The notes beneath the pieces were generated by a model. That model was not told the origin of the DNA. It saw only the letters and a list, made by a program, of their open reading frames with translations, and made no database searches. A DNA stretch of 64,000 bases from Cordylochernes scorpioides (lineage: Eukaryota > Arthropoda > Arachnida > Pseudoscorpiones > Chernetidae), in contig CP092872.1 in NCBI GenBank assembly GCA_030710605.1, forward strand, positions 10,143,916-10,207,915, read 5' to 3'. The position numbers and the translations under genes are program-made. This document shows, piece by piece, positions 34,792 through 46,919 of the stretch. How positions within the stretch are numbered: position 1 is the first letter of the stretch; every line of letters begins with the position of its first letter.

Positions 34792-36011
34792 CCCTTTGAA
34801 CACCCGTTCCCCATCTTATGAGCCACAAGCAAAAAGGCTTATAAATGAGCAGAAACGACTACTTCAATTCTATTTTTAAAATCGAAGCCTTGTTAGGTGT
34901 ATGCCTCATTCAGGGTTCACAGATTTTCCCACTTGTTTCCAGTTTTACTACCAATTTTGTTTGTAATTTTGGCAGGCTTTTTGGTGAAGAATTCAATGAA
35001 TACTAGCAAGTTGAGTCCATTTTTCAGAACTAAGTAATTCGGATCAATTTTCAATTGATTCAGATGACACCAAAATGCTTCCCTCTGATGAAAAAAGGAT
35101 TTAGACAATTCTGATTGTGAATGGAAGGATTAACAGATGATAGAGACCGACTAAATTTATTATTTTCTATTCCACCAATAAAAAACACCCGATATAATTT
35201 CTCTCTATATTCCAAGCCCTTTGGGCAACAAATAATTGAAATAGGCTCAACAAGAAATCCCCAAACAATCAGTTTTATCTCACCTTGGCACAAGTGGAAT
35301 TAAGTTACAATAAACAAGTTCTATTCATTTCTGGATGTTATTTTGAACATGGGGATCATTTCTATGCCCAGAATTTCTGATTATTGATCTCAAGGTTGGA
35401 TTGACAACATGCCATTCTTTTCAAAATGTGTTTCGCATAATCATTTTCTCCTTTATCCAACAATGACATCTTCAAGAATTGAAACAAAAGGTCAAATCAT
35501 CTCTAGAAAGTAGGAGTAACAAATTTCTACCTTATTTACAAAAACAATGTTAGAAAATGGCCTTCGAATGTTGAGAGATCTTGTTTCGTATCAATTTATG
35601 AAGACATTTAAAAGATTTTGTGAGCTCACTCAGTAATAACAAGCTTCATGTAACAAATATTAACTCTAAACACGATTCAAGGGATTGTTTAGTGTACAGA
35701 GACCACAAAAAATTGGGTGGTAGAAAAAAAAAACTCTTATTTTTTAGAACCTGTACAAGAAGAACAGCCTTTCCCGTTGGGAACTTCTTTGAAAATATAC
35801 TTTGCCGGCATACAAATAAAAAACATCCATATTGCTACTTATTCTGGAGTAATATTTGTTAAATAATATTCTGTTTAACAATTTCAACCCCCAAAGGTGT
35901 TCTTGTATTTTAGTGTTGCCTCTAAATAAACATGGTTGGAAAATCTATTGTGTTCGCTGTAATCGCTTATTTACCCACATTTTAGGGCTAATATTCCCAG
36001 TTTTCAAAGGG
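34792..36011. mobile_element. piggyBac-like element flanked by TTAA
   Basis: TTAA at 34788-34791 and 36012-36015 flank inverted ends CCCTTTGAACAC and GTTTTCAAAGGG (last bases 36000-36011). TTAA target duplication with CCC..GGG ends is diagnostic of piggyBac. The 1220-bp interior has only broken frames; I could not identify a transposase with its catalytic aspartates, so it is non-autonomous or decayed. Confidence 0.7.
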
Positions 36012-36015
36012 TTAA

Positions 36016-37513
36016 AAAAAACTAACATACCTGAGCGTGTGCTGGTGTGCATTGTGAGTATTTGAAATCAAAACATTATAAGATATTTAAAACATTAATT
36101 ATTCTGTGTATTTTCAAATTTAAGATTTACTTTGTGATATATTCAAAATATTGAAAATTTTAGAAATATTATATTTGGAAAATAACTCTGGTACAGTATT
36201 CTATTTATTTCTAATGAATTAGAGAGAGAGAACACTGCTAGTAACTCAACTTCAAAGCTTCAACTGTCGACGGTATTGTAGTCCTTGGAAACAAGGGATT
36301 CCACAAGTAATCCAGAAGTAATTTGTGAGATATTTCGATAGTGGCACTTGACATCTGACATATTGATGAATTTAATTTATATGCATCTAAAAATGATGGT
36401 ATATCTAAAATTTGTGATAACACAGAATGATAAGCATTTTAAATAACTTTTTTTTTTTGCTTTCTAATAGTCACTATGCACACCTGCACACACAAATAAT
36501 TTTTAAAATAAATTGATCATCTTTTTAAAATATATATAACTTAGCTGCCCATAGAAGCAGGACTTTGTTTAATAGCTTGCATGTTTCTCACAATAAAAAT
36601 AATCTTCTTACTTTATATATATATTGAAAGTTTTATAAAAAAACTAACAATATTATATAATACTTAGGATTAAAACCAATTTGAAGGCAATATATGTAAC
36701 TACAATGCAGAAAATGTTTTATAAAAAAATATTAGCTGAAACATTCTAAAATTGTTTAAGCATGAAAGGTGAGAGTTCATAAAACTTACTTTGGGCACAA
36801 AGAAACTTTGTGATTGCTGACATTGTCTGCAACAAAAAAAAAAATTAGATCATGGAAGATTAGTTCACAATATAAATATGAAATATATATTATTTTTAAA
36901 CCTAGCATATTCTGAAGTAAAAAAAAATGAGGGGAAGACTGAAATTTATTATTTTTGCTACATATACAAAATAGTGAAGTATTTTTATCTCGGCCAAGTG
37001 CCAGCTAAGGGGAGTAGGATAACATGTTTATTAACAGAGGTTCTTCAACAAGACAAACATAGCAGAAGGTAATCTCAAATGACAAGGAGATCCCTACAAT
37101 ATGACCAGACCACCTTTACCATAGGAGCAGGTGGCATGATATTCCTTGATATATTAATTGAACATGAGATGGAGAGCAACTTGCACTGACTAAATGGCTT
37201 TCTTAGTAAAAGATTGCTATGGCTGGAGGCAACAAATTCTTAGGAAAAGCAAGAGTGGGAGACAACTGGGGAACAGAGCAAGAAACATCCACAATGCTGA
37301 GTTTACACAGACAGCAGAGGAGGCAAAAAGTTTGTGCTATTTAACAGGGCACTGAGAAATTTAAAATATTTTCAGCTAATCATTTCTGCCATGAGGTTTA
37401 ACCCTCATGGCATAAATAATCAGCTGATGGTGGTTTCAGGATGATGTTTTTCCTGTCTCATAGTTAAACAATAATGGTGTGAAAACACTTGGCTTTGAGG
37501 GAAACTAATATTT
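36016..37513. other. Spacer, no recognised gene
   Basis: AT-rich at first, becoming less so from 36990. An inverted CCATGAGGTTTAACCCTCATGG hairpin lies at 37389-37410. Upstream LINE sequence too decayed to read may occupy the end. Confidence 0.4.
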
Positions 37514-38960
37514 ATGACAAAATCTCTGTTGAGTTCAATGTTGGAATATAATAAAAATCCTAAATATCTTCAAGTAACTCCAGTAAACATATTGATGAAG
37601 TTATTGGAAAAAAAAAAAAGATATACACTAAAAATCCTGAAATATTTTTCAGAAAGAAAATGGGGAGTCGATGCAACAACACTAAGTTCAACTTACACAT
37701 ATCTAATTAGACTTATCCTTGAATATGGATATTAAATCTATAGTACAGCATCTAAAACAAACCTAGAATCATTGGCAGGAAACAAATAAGGGCAGCTAGA
37801 ATTATCACTGGTCTTCGAAATACTTGCCCTAATGTTATCGTACTTTACAAGGCAGACATTATGCCTTTAAAGGATAGAAGCTACAAACTGCCAAAATACA
37901 TAAACACGATCAAGAGTTATGAAAACAAGCAAAGACTCAAAAAACAAGATCCCTCCACCTGGCCAAAAGAAATGGATTTTTAAAATATAAAGTGAAAAAA
38001 AATTATTTAGCAGAAAAAAATTCTCCATTCAAACCACTAAAAAATGTTATTTTCGATACCACTTTAAAAGAACCCAATAACAAACAATACCAAAATATCC
38101 AGAATGGTTAGAACAATTATCATTAGAAATATTTAAATGCATTTCTAAAAATGCAATAATACTACTGATGGTAGTAGAGATGAGTTGTGGCATACTGGCA
38201 GTCGATGTCTCAACAGAACCACAAAGGGCTTTGAGAAAATAGAAGAAACCCAGATTTTTGCTTAGGTGTCAGATCAGAACTTATAGCCACCTAGGAAGCC
38301 TCAAATTCCATCAGAAATACTAATTATCAAGTATCTGGATCCTTACTGATAGCAAAGTGTCATACAACACTTGAGTCACATAGTGGAACTTAAAGAGACA
38401 AAGTAAGCAGGTACATAATTGGTTATCTTCAATTGATATCCTCACACATTGGCATTGAAGGCAATAAAGCTGCTGATGGACTAGCAAAAAGGCACACAAG
38501 AGAACCTTTGCCATGGAATAATAAACTTAATTTTAGAAAAATAGAGACAGTATAGCCAAAGCAAAAATAAACAACTGAAGGAACCCACCTAAGCACAGTT
38601 GGTACAGTGGAGTGGACATAGGAGGAGCTCTGAACATCAGAAATAGAAAGCAACAACACAGAAATATTTAGAACAGATCTTCACAAGCCATTGAAGAGGG
38701 AAATTAACAACAAAATCTACCCCACTTGATCGAAATGTAGATTTGCATCTGCAGCTCCATAACACATTTTGGCTTGCATTAGATGCACTAAACAGGACCT
38801 TTGAGAGAGACTGCTGCTTATCATCAAACAGATTGAGGAGCATGACTCATGGAATTTGTGTAATCTTTGCACAAGAGGATGAGAAACATTTTAAAAAATA
38901 ACCACGACCTTGAAATTGAAGGAATAAAATACTCAGGACTTTTTTTAGCCTGCATGAAAC
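37514..38960 (+). pseudogene. LINE ORF2 C-terminal remnant with RNase H
   Basis: It begins in the post-catalytic part of reverse transcriptase (LKILKYFSERKWGVDATTL, LIRLILEYGY, ASKTNLESL, AARIITGLRNTCPN). An RNase H follows with the clear motif ISSHIGIEGNKAADGLAKRHT at 38438-38500, then a tail NRLRSMTH.WNLC near 38826. Such RNase H domains occur in I/Jockey-group LINEs, where they remove the RNA template strand. Stops and frameshifts throughout; the RT catalytic core and endonuclease are absent. Confidence 0.75.
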
Positions 38961-39009
38961 CAGAAAATAGCGGCAGAACAATCAGAACTAGTTAAAACAC
39001 TTTTGGCAG

Positions 39010-41039
39010 TGAGAGATGAAAGATTTCCAGAAATCTTCAGAGGCCTCCAAGAAATATTTGCCATTTTAAAAAGATCACACTAGAAAACTTGATTAATGAT
39101 CCTTATCATTGGAAGTACTTTCTAGACACCTTGATAAACAATCTGCATTTTGAAAAGAGAAGATTGACTGATGGCAGTATTCTCTCAAAGGAGAGAAATC
39201 TTTGGGCCAAACCAAGACAATGAAGGAAGAGAACTCAGTGTAGTTATTCCATGCAGAACCTTGACACGCTGCATTTATTCTGAACATATCTGCGAGAACA
39301 TTGGTGGCTATGGTAAGCTGCAAGATGATGGTATGTTGGACTTCTGCAATGGGGCAAGACTGTTTAGGACTTCAGCTGTGAAACAGCTTGAAGGTCAGAA
39401 CTGGGCACTCCAAGTAAATGTGACAAGACTGGAAGGTTAAAAATTAAAGCTAGAGCTGGTAACCTGACTGAACAGGACGAAGAATTGGGAGCTCCATGGA
39501 AGTCCAACAACTGTGTGACATTAAATTTGAGCACAATGTATCAGAGTGACCATCTTAAACCCAAGCCCCTGCTTGAAAAGAATTGTACTGAAATTCAGAT
39601 ACAACCACGCAGCCCAACACCTCCAGCAGTATTAAGGAGTATTCAGTGCAAAGTTGACACAAAAAAAAAGTCTATAGGGATTAGAAAGAGAAATTACTAG
39701 AGAAAGAAAATAGGACTTTATCAAGCAAAAAAACTGCCTGACAACCTCTTGAAGGTTAACATATAAAAATGGCATATCTTGATCAGGAGCACATGTGCTA
39801 TACAGAAGGCAGAGTGCCATCTGGTGGAAGAGAAACCAACTAATCATTGATTTAGCCTGTTCCCTTATATTTGGCCAACCCAATTTCTTGATAAATCAAG
39901 AAAAGGCATCCACGAACGCGTTTTGCACTGTTGGCACTCGTCAGTGTGGAATAGGCTGTACCACTGCGACCAAAAATCTTTTTGGTCCCAGAGGCTTCTT
40001 GAGAAACCAAGAAATGTTTTTTTTTCTATTATTTTTAACATAGACAAATATGTGATAGACGTTAATTATATGGACAACAGATTAGCTAGAGCACTGCCAC
40101 AAAAGGAAGTGAAGAAATTTGGAAATGGACATCATGGCTACAGAATGTTTGCAAGAAGTAATCCAAAATTTAGGCCATAGAATCACAAGCAGCAAGCTGT
40201 GGAGAACCACTGCCCTATGCTAAGCCAGTTGCTTGTCAGCAAGATGACAGCTGGGCATCTGCACTAATTGAAGGTGGAAAGAAACCTCAAGTTGAGATGT
40301 GGTAAAACAAACAAGAGTTGACACTAATCCTGATGTTACATTTTCAGAGATATGATGACCCTCATGTTGCCAGAGATTTTGAAAATAAAAGAGCTCCCAG
40401 ATGACAGGGGGAGGCATACCCTGTTTGGGAACAAACAGGATTTTTAAGGAAGGGGCAATGTATTGTCTGGCCCTTTTACTCTAAGAGTCAAGAAAATAGG
40501 TGGTAAGAATAGGGTAAATAATGAAGTGCTAATGAAGCCATGGCATGATAGAAGAAACCTGGGGGAGAGAAAAACATCTGTGATTCAACAAAACTAGGAG
40601 AAGTAACTGCAAGGTTAAAAGAAGGTAAGAGTGGTGAGAGCATTTCAACAGTATGGAATCCTCGAGAATGTACTGGAATGTCTTGGAGCAGAAACCCCAG
40701 AGGTGGATAGCAGCTGTTGGCCTGAATACAGAGGTGCCCTTAAGCTTGACAGTGTTGGCGACGGGGCTGTATAGATCAGATTTCTCTGTGGAAAGTTGAC
40801 ACTGGAACAAGACTATCAGTCAGCATCAGTGTGGTCACAAGATGGTATTTTCCAAGCTGGAGGTGGACTGTCTGTGAGAAAGAAAGACATCCAGTGTCCA
40901 GACATTAAGAAGTCAGAGGTTGGAAGCAAGTTCCACTTATTGTATTCCTTCCAGTTTGTATGACTCTAATAAAGCCCTAACTAACAGCATCCCTTCACAA
41001 ACTCACGAGTCATCATTATACCATCCTGAACAAAGTACA
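39010..41039 (+). mobile_element. LTR retroelement copy 1 (internal region plus 3' LTR)
   Basis: Homologous in inverted orientation to 46920-48240. The internal region (39010-40458) holds a short open frame (39171-39440) with SEHICENIGGYGKLQDDG and CNGARL, also found in copy 2, and a Pro-rich KPKPLLEKNCTE segment. A purine tract AAGGAAGGGGCAA ends at 40458. The LTR then begins TGTATTGTC at 40459 and ends ..AAAGTACA at 41039 (581 bp), with GACTCTAATAAAGC as a polyadenylation-type signal at about 40964. No RT or integrase is seen, so it is probably a non-autonomous family. No 5' LTR was found; the upstream side abuts the LINE. Confidence 0.6.
40459..41039 (+). repeat. 3' LTR of copy 1
   Basis: TG..CA ends, a preceding polypurine tract, and homology ending exactly at AAAGTACA in copy 2. 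Confidence 0.6.
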
Positions 41040-41239
41040 TGAACAGCATCAGGGTAGCAAAAAAAAAAAAACATGTGACAATATATAATTGAGAATAATA
41101 ACTTTTGACTTACCCTTTTCAAATTTTGCCATTGTATTTTTACCATTCTAGACACAAAATCAAACATTAGATAAAAACAATTATTACAGAGCCAATATAC
41201 ATACAGAAAAATATTTTTTTGCATTCAAAAATAAATATA

Positions 41240-41412
41240 CAGTAGAACTTGGATAATTCGAACTTCTTTAATTCGAAAACCTCTTTAATTCGAATATTTA
41301 TCTTGGTCCCTAGAAGCCTTAAGCCTTTATTCAAAACATCTTTAATTCGAATTTTTGGATAATTCGAATTTTTTTATGGTCCCTTGGGGTTCGAATTATC
41401 CAAGTTCGACTG
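41240..41412. mobile_element. pogo/Tigger-type MITE
   Basis: The ends CAGTAGAACTTGGATAATTC and GAATTATCCAAGTTCGACTG are inverted with TA on both sides. The interior repeats a TTTAATTCGAA motif. This is a different subfamily from 7403 and 42269. Confidence 0.85.
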
Positions 41413-41973
41413 TATTTTTAAATGGCACATTAAAAATATGATTTTTAAATAAACAAGCTTTTTTCATTTAAAAGTTGAACCTGTTTAAATTTGCACACAT
41501 ATTGTTTTGGTTTTGACAAGTTACCTCTAGGGTGGAAAACATGCTATTGAACTATTTCCACTCAGATGTCTGATGTCATTGAACATACATCCTCCTCGTT
41601 AATTCTAATATTAGATGCAACAAAATGATAATAAATTAAAATAATACAAAACCTAACTTCAAAAATAAAGAGCTCCTAGCAGATCTGAGTGATGCATTTC
41701 CTATTCTCTTCCCCTGCCTAAAAAGCCATTTGAAAAAAAAAAAAAATGTTTTCAAGTTTACTAGCAGAAATACCTTTCCTATTGCGCAGTTAGATGGTAT
41801 TAGCATCCTTAGGTACCTATCAAGATATAATTTACCCTTTGCATGTCCCCTATCTTTGCGTGCGAAAATTCTGGGATTTTTGGAAATTAAAAAAATATAT
41901 ATTCTGATGGCTATTGGCACTCATATATTCTAATATATAGGATTGGTAACTAGTTAATTGAAAGAGTTATAAC

Positions 41974-42231
41974 AAACCTTTCAACAAAGTGAAAACATTT
42001 TGTAAGTGAGGTAAAGTAAAAAAAGCTATACTCCTGGAATTTATATAACATTAAAGACAAACAAGATGATCTGACAAAACAAATGGAAAGTAGCTAATAA
42101 AGAAACCTTTCAACAAAGTGAAAACATTTTGTAAGTGAGGTAAAGTAAAAAAAGCTATACTCCTGGAATTTATATAACATTAAAGACAAACAAGATGATC
42201 TGACAAAACAAATGGAAAGTAGCTAATACTT
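41974..42231. repeat. Exact 129-bp tandem duplication
   Basis: The block starting AAACCTTTCAACAAAGTGAA at 41974 repeats at 42103. I saw no difference over about 126 bases. It is a recent duplication or an assembly artefact. Confidence 0.85.
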
Positions 42232-42268
42232 TTTGAAATCAAAATAGTTTAAAAATTAAAACCATATA

Positions 42269-42439
42269 CAGTAAAACCTCTCTAAAACTAACCAGAATTA
42301 AAACAAACCCTTCTTTATAATGAACCTGAAATAATACTTATTTTTCATTTTATAATACAGTGATCTAGGTCTATAATGAACCATGGCTATAATTGACAAA
42401 AGGAACTATTAGGGGGTTCACTATATAGGGGTTTTACTG
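42269..42439. mobile_element. pogo/Tigger-type MITE, copy A
   Basis: The ends CAGTAAAACCTCTC and GGGGTTTTACTG are inverted, flanked by TA. Same subfamily as 42796-42950. Confidence 0.85.
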
Positions 42440-42795
42440 TATTAAAAAAAAAGTTTGTTCATTTACAATATTTTCAATGAATTTGTTGTCTGGTATACTA
42501 TATACATCAAATATTTGTAGCAAACACACACACACAAATGTATAATGAAAATATAATAGTTGGACTTACAGGGGGTACAGGATAGCTTTGAATTTTGCAA
42601 ATGAGTTTTCCAGTTGTAGCATGTATTATGGATATAATCCCATTTAATTGTTCAATAACTTTGAACATCTTGACAGGTTTGAGTGATGTGTTCTGCAAAC
42701 AAACCAACAATTTAGGCAATCACAGAACAAACCCTTAAATTTTATTAAGGAAAGAGGAGTTACATAATGGATTAAAAATTAATTAAAACCATATA
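42440..42795. other. Spacer between two sibling MITEs
   Basis: It includes a (CA)n/(TG)n-like run at about 42524-42537. The minus-strand frame at 42507-42719 resembles no known protein. Confidence 0.4.
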
Positions 42796-42950
42796 CAGTA
42801 AAACCTCGCTAAAACTAACTAGGATTAAAACAAACCCTTCTTTATAATGAACCTGAAATAATACATTAATTTTATAATACAGTGATCTAGGGCTATAATT
42901 GACAAAAGGCCCAGTCCCATTAGAGGGTTCACTATATAGGGGTTTTACTG
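42796..42950. mobile_element. pogo/Tigger-type MITE, copy B
   Basis: Same ends as copy A and the same interior (GATTAAAACAAACCCTTC). It is flanked by TA and sits about 360 bp downstream of copy A in the same orientation. AATTAAAACCATATA precedes both copies, so the flanking sequence may have been duplicated as well. Confidence 0.85.
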
Positions 42951-42963
42951 TATTAAAAAAATT

Positions 42964-42996
42964 GATAACAGATGGAGCGCTAGTACATCATATTAT
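42964..42996. mobile_element. End fragment of the 10431-type hairpin MITE
   Basis: TTGATAACAGATGGAGCGCTAGTACATCAT matches the end of the 214-bp hairpin MITE with two changes. Confidence 0.6.
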
Positions 42997-43149
42997 AATG
43001 GATTATAGAATGAAAAAAAAAAAAAAGAATACCTTTATAACAACAATTTCCAAAATACAACAGCGACCTAATTTACTGCAGACAAATCAAAATGGACCTA
43101 AAGGGTAACAAACCCAAAAAATATTTTACTAAATTATTAAAAATGTGTT

Positions 43150-43292
43150 TGGGTTTAGTCTTGTTACCTTGTTTATTTTATAAGGCACACAATTTGGATT
43201 ATAAGATTATAAACACAAGGTAATAAGACCAAATCCAAAAAAAATATTATTTATAAAATAAATAATTGGATTTGGTCTTATTACCTGTGTTA
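43150..43292. repeat. Three copies of a GGTCTTATTACC motif, two forming a hairpin
   Basis: TTTAGTCTTGTTACCTTG lies at about 43156, CAAGGTAATAAGACCAAATCC at about 43217, and GGATTTGGTCTTATTACCTG at about 43269. The last two form a strong hairpin with an AT-rich loop. Confidence 0.6.
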
Positions 43293-46200
43293 ACAATGTT
43301 TTTTAATTAGATTATAGAGAGATTAGTAGCATGGACAGGTTTCAAATATAGACAGTCTTGAAAAATAAAATTATTTTTAGGCCTAAACAAATTTCTAATT
43401 TAACAGATCTCAAAGTTAACACATTTTATGAACTTTTTTTTTTACATTAAAGTTTATTTGAATTTATTTGCCTAATTCCCATAGAAAGAAACTATAATTA
43501 AAAATGTTATTTTTTTAAATAATAAATCTAAGGGGGGGGGGGGTATATAATTTTATTAACACATATTTAGATATTATTAATTATTTATAATTACATTATT
43601 TTCTGTGCCTTTTTCAATTTATATATATTTTTCTATTGAAAAATGATACTCTTTTAAATTACATATGCTACAAGCAATATGTGAATGACTAGACTGAGAC
43701 TTCAATAGGTCTCACATAAATATAAATCAATAAAATTGAAATTATTTTTCTTATACATATAAAATATTTTTAAAAATATGATTTAACATTTTTTTTTTTT
43801 TTTTTTAGGTTATAAAAAATATGAATTGTGTTAAAATTTTGGTCTTAATAATTAAGGTTGTATTTATAAAATCAAAGCATTTGTTATTTCTTCCTAATTT
43901 TTAAAAATGTTTTCAATATTGAAAAAAAAAATCGTAATTGTAAACACATTGAAAATATCCAAGAGGGTGACATTTTGAAATATACCATGAAAGTTAATTT
44001 GGTGAGTGAAAACATCGCTGTCATTGATTATATAATTTTATACTTTTTATTTGAAATTTTATATTTTAAATATGTTGCTATATAAAACGATTAATTGTAT
44101 AAAAATTATATATATATATATATTAAAAATTCAATTAGTTATTTAAATGCAACCATTTATCGATATAAATTTGAAAAAATTGTATATATTTAGAAAATGA
44201 ACCAAAATAGAGTTCAAAATATTATTTGTAAAGGCGATGTATAGATATATACGCTCAGCTTAGCTAGAAAAGTAAATGATACTTTGAATTAATTGGAAAT
44301 ATGCCAAAGTACTTACCTTAGAAATATATTTCGATTATCTGCCTTTATATTTATTAAATGAAGGTAATGATTTACCAATTTATTTTTTAAAAATGTGCTT
44401 CTTGACACTAAAAGTTTGGCGCGGAATGTCGCACAAGCTAACCTATCTCGTATTTTCAGCTATCTTTTACTTCTTTGTTTATTTATTTTGGTCAATATAT
44501 TGATAATTGAGATTGCGAAAATTAAACAATTGGTATTCTGGATTTATATTCAATTATTTGCTTATTCTATTTAAGAAAAATTAGAACTTTATATTCAAGA
44601 TGCGAACATTATTTAATTTTATACCATTCCCTCAATTTAACAAATGTAAAAATTGTCAATTTTTAATGAAAAATATTCTTGTTACGAAAATAGAGAAATA
44701 TAATATAAATATAATTTTCTAGATTACTTTTTTATGTACACATTAATGGATTTACCTTTATTTTAATATTTAATAAATAACCACTGAGTACAAACTTATT
44801 CGTCACAATGAATGATTGAGCAAACAAATAAAGAAAAAGCACTTCCTCGTTTTCTAAAGAATCTTTGTCGTTTTTTAAATTATATATTATTTAGCTATTT
44901 TCTTTTCATTTTTTTCAAAATTAATATTTTAAACAAAATTATGAAAATATAGAGTCCTTTATTTTCGATAAGGTGTGCGAAATATATTTATAAAATATAG
45001 AATAACGTTTTCAAATGTAACTGTTAAGCCTATATTGATATACCGTAAAAATGTCTGAAGGTTAATATATCATTTTTTGGCGATCAATTTGTAAGTAATT
45101 CAGTAGAAACTTGAAAAAATCCGAATTACGATATGGATATTTTTTTATATTACCTGGTAGCTTTTATTTTGACCTCTTAAAAATTACGTTTACTTCCATA
45201 TATCAACAACTTATTTCTTTGCATAGCAATATTTAATACGGTTATATTATTGAACAATTAATAATTGATATTTTTGGTTGATATAAGCTAAATTTTTTAA
45301 CATGATTCATACATTTTTTCAAATTCATATTTTTCAAAATGTTATAAACGACTTTATGAATGAAAACATTTAAAATATTTTTCAAATTGTTTAAATATCT
45401 GCCATTTTTTTCCCCATTTAGTTCAAATTCCTTTTTTTTTTTCAATAATATTTTAAACGAAATAATACAATATTAAACTCTGAAGCAATCTCAAAAATTG
45501 CCCTAGATGTGGCCATACTTCAAGGCATGTTGTAGATTATAATAAAAGAAAATAAGACCCAATTGTTCAAGGCATGTTTTTGGAGATATAATTTATTACC
45601 CTATCTATTTAGATTTATTTATATTTTAATTACATTTTTATAAATATCAAAATTTTATATTAATTAAAATTAAAATGTACCCTTAGCAGGGTAAAAACTG
45701 AGTGGAAGTTTGCCAAATGAACATTGTTCTAACAAATGTATCTTGTTAATAGTATTTAAAAATTTGTTAATATAATTTTATAATTTTTCTTCCATGAAAA
45801 TATAAATCTGTTAGTTTAATTTGTATAAGCTCTGAATAGCTTATATTTTAATTAAACTATGCATTCATATATACATCAGCTTGTTAATTTTATAAATTTA
45901 TATCACTAGTTTTAATGGAAGAATTGCTTTTGAACCATCATATATAAATATAGCTTAGCCCCCCCCATCGAGCATTGCTGCATTATAAAAAGAAAGAAAA
46001 TGAAATCGATTCAAATCACATATTTTAATTCTTGTGGTTAGAAAATATTTTTTTACTTTTTGTCTGGTGCACAAATGAAGGTTTTCCAATGTTTAACCTG
46101 GTCACATACAGTTCTCCATGTGAGAAGCACAGATTCTCCAAAATATACCACACACTTTCAAAAGCAATTCACATAGGAAACTAAATATTTGAAAGTTGCA

Positions 46201-46430
46201 TATCTGTTGGAATATGTGACAACAGTTCATCTTTTCCCTTGAATTTCCCTTTCAAAATTGTAGCTTTGGAAACATTATTTACCTTTTTTTTTTTACCTAA
46301 AGTCACTGTGGATTGAGGATTCAGAGAAAAGTGTGCTAAACACCAAAATTTATATAATTTTGTCGTATTTCCTATGCGTGTGTGTTTGCTATTGCAGGAT
46401 TCTCTTAATCAAAATATATTGATGAGGCTG
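43293..46430. other. AT-rich stretch, no recognised gene
   Basis: Notable only for a G9-10 run near 43534, a (TA)n run near 44110-44123 and an ACTAGC-family body fragment at about 45680-45740. A short non-AT island near 44417-44450 (GGCGCGGAATGTCGC) has no recognised partner. Confidence 0.5.
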
Positions 46431-46919
46431 AGATGGATTTTGTGTTCAGAACTTATTGTCGAAGACCAGCGTTGACTGGTGGGCCCATGGTGACGTAAGG
46501 CCCAGTCAAATGCTGGATACCTGGAATGGTCTGGGGTCGGTAAGTATGGTCTGGTAACCATGGGGGCTGTTGCAGGAAATGGTACTGAAGTTATACAAAA
46601 TATATTTTTTCATTATGTTGTGCCCCTGGATAGCCAACCAACAACAGCAGCTCTTTTCACCTATCATGGTGACTTATAGACTAAATACATAATGATAAAA
46701 CTTGTCTTCATCTAAGCAGAAGTTAAAACTGAGCTCTTATCCTGACACATTGCCGTGTAAACATTGGTCAACAGTCTCCACAATTTTCCTCAATATCTCT
46801 GTGGTGTTGTTTCTGAGAGATATGAGATGTCAGAGTATGCTCAAAAAAATAATTAATATAAAAATAGAAAAAGACTAAAAAGAAAATATTTTGTTACGTT
46901 AAGACCCCAAGTCTTTTTG
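46431..46919. other. Unassigned block before LTR copy 2
   Basis: Less AT-rich; contains two GGTCTGG motifs near 46529 and 46547. It may be a flank of, or related to, the LTR family. No frame recognised. Confidence 0.3.
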
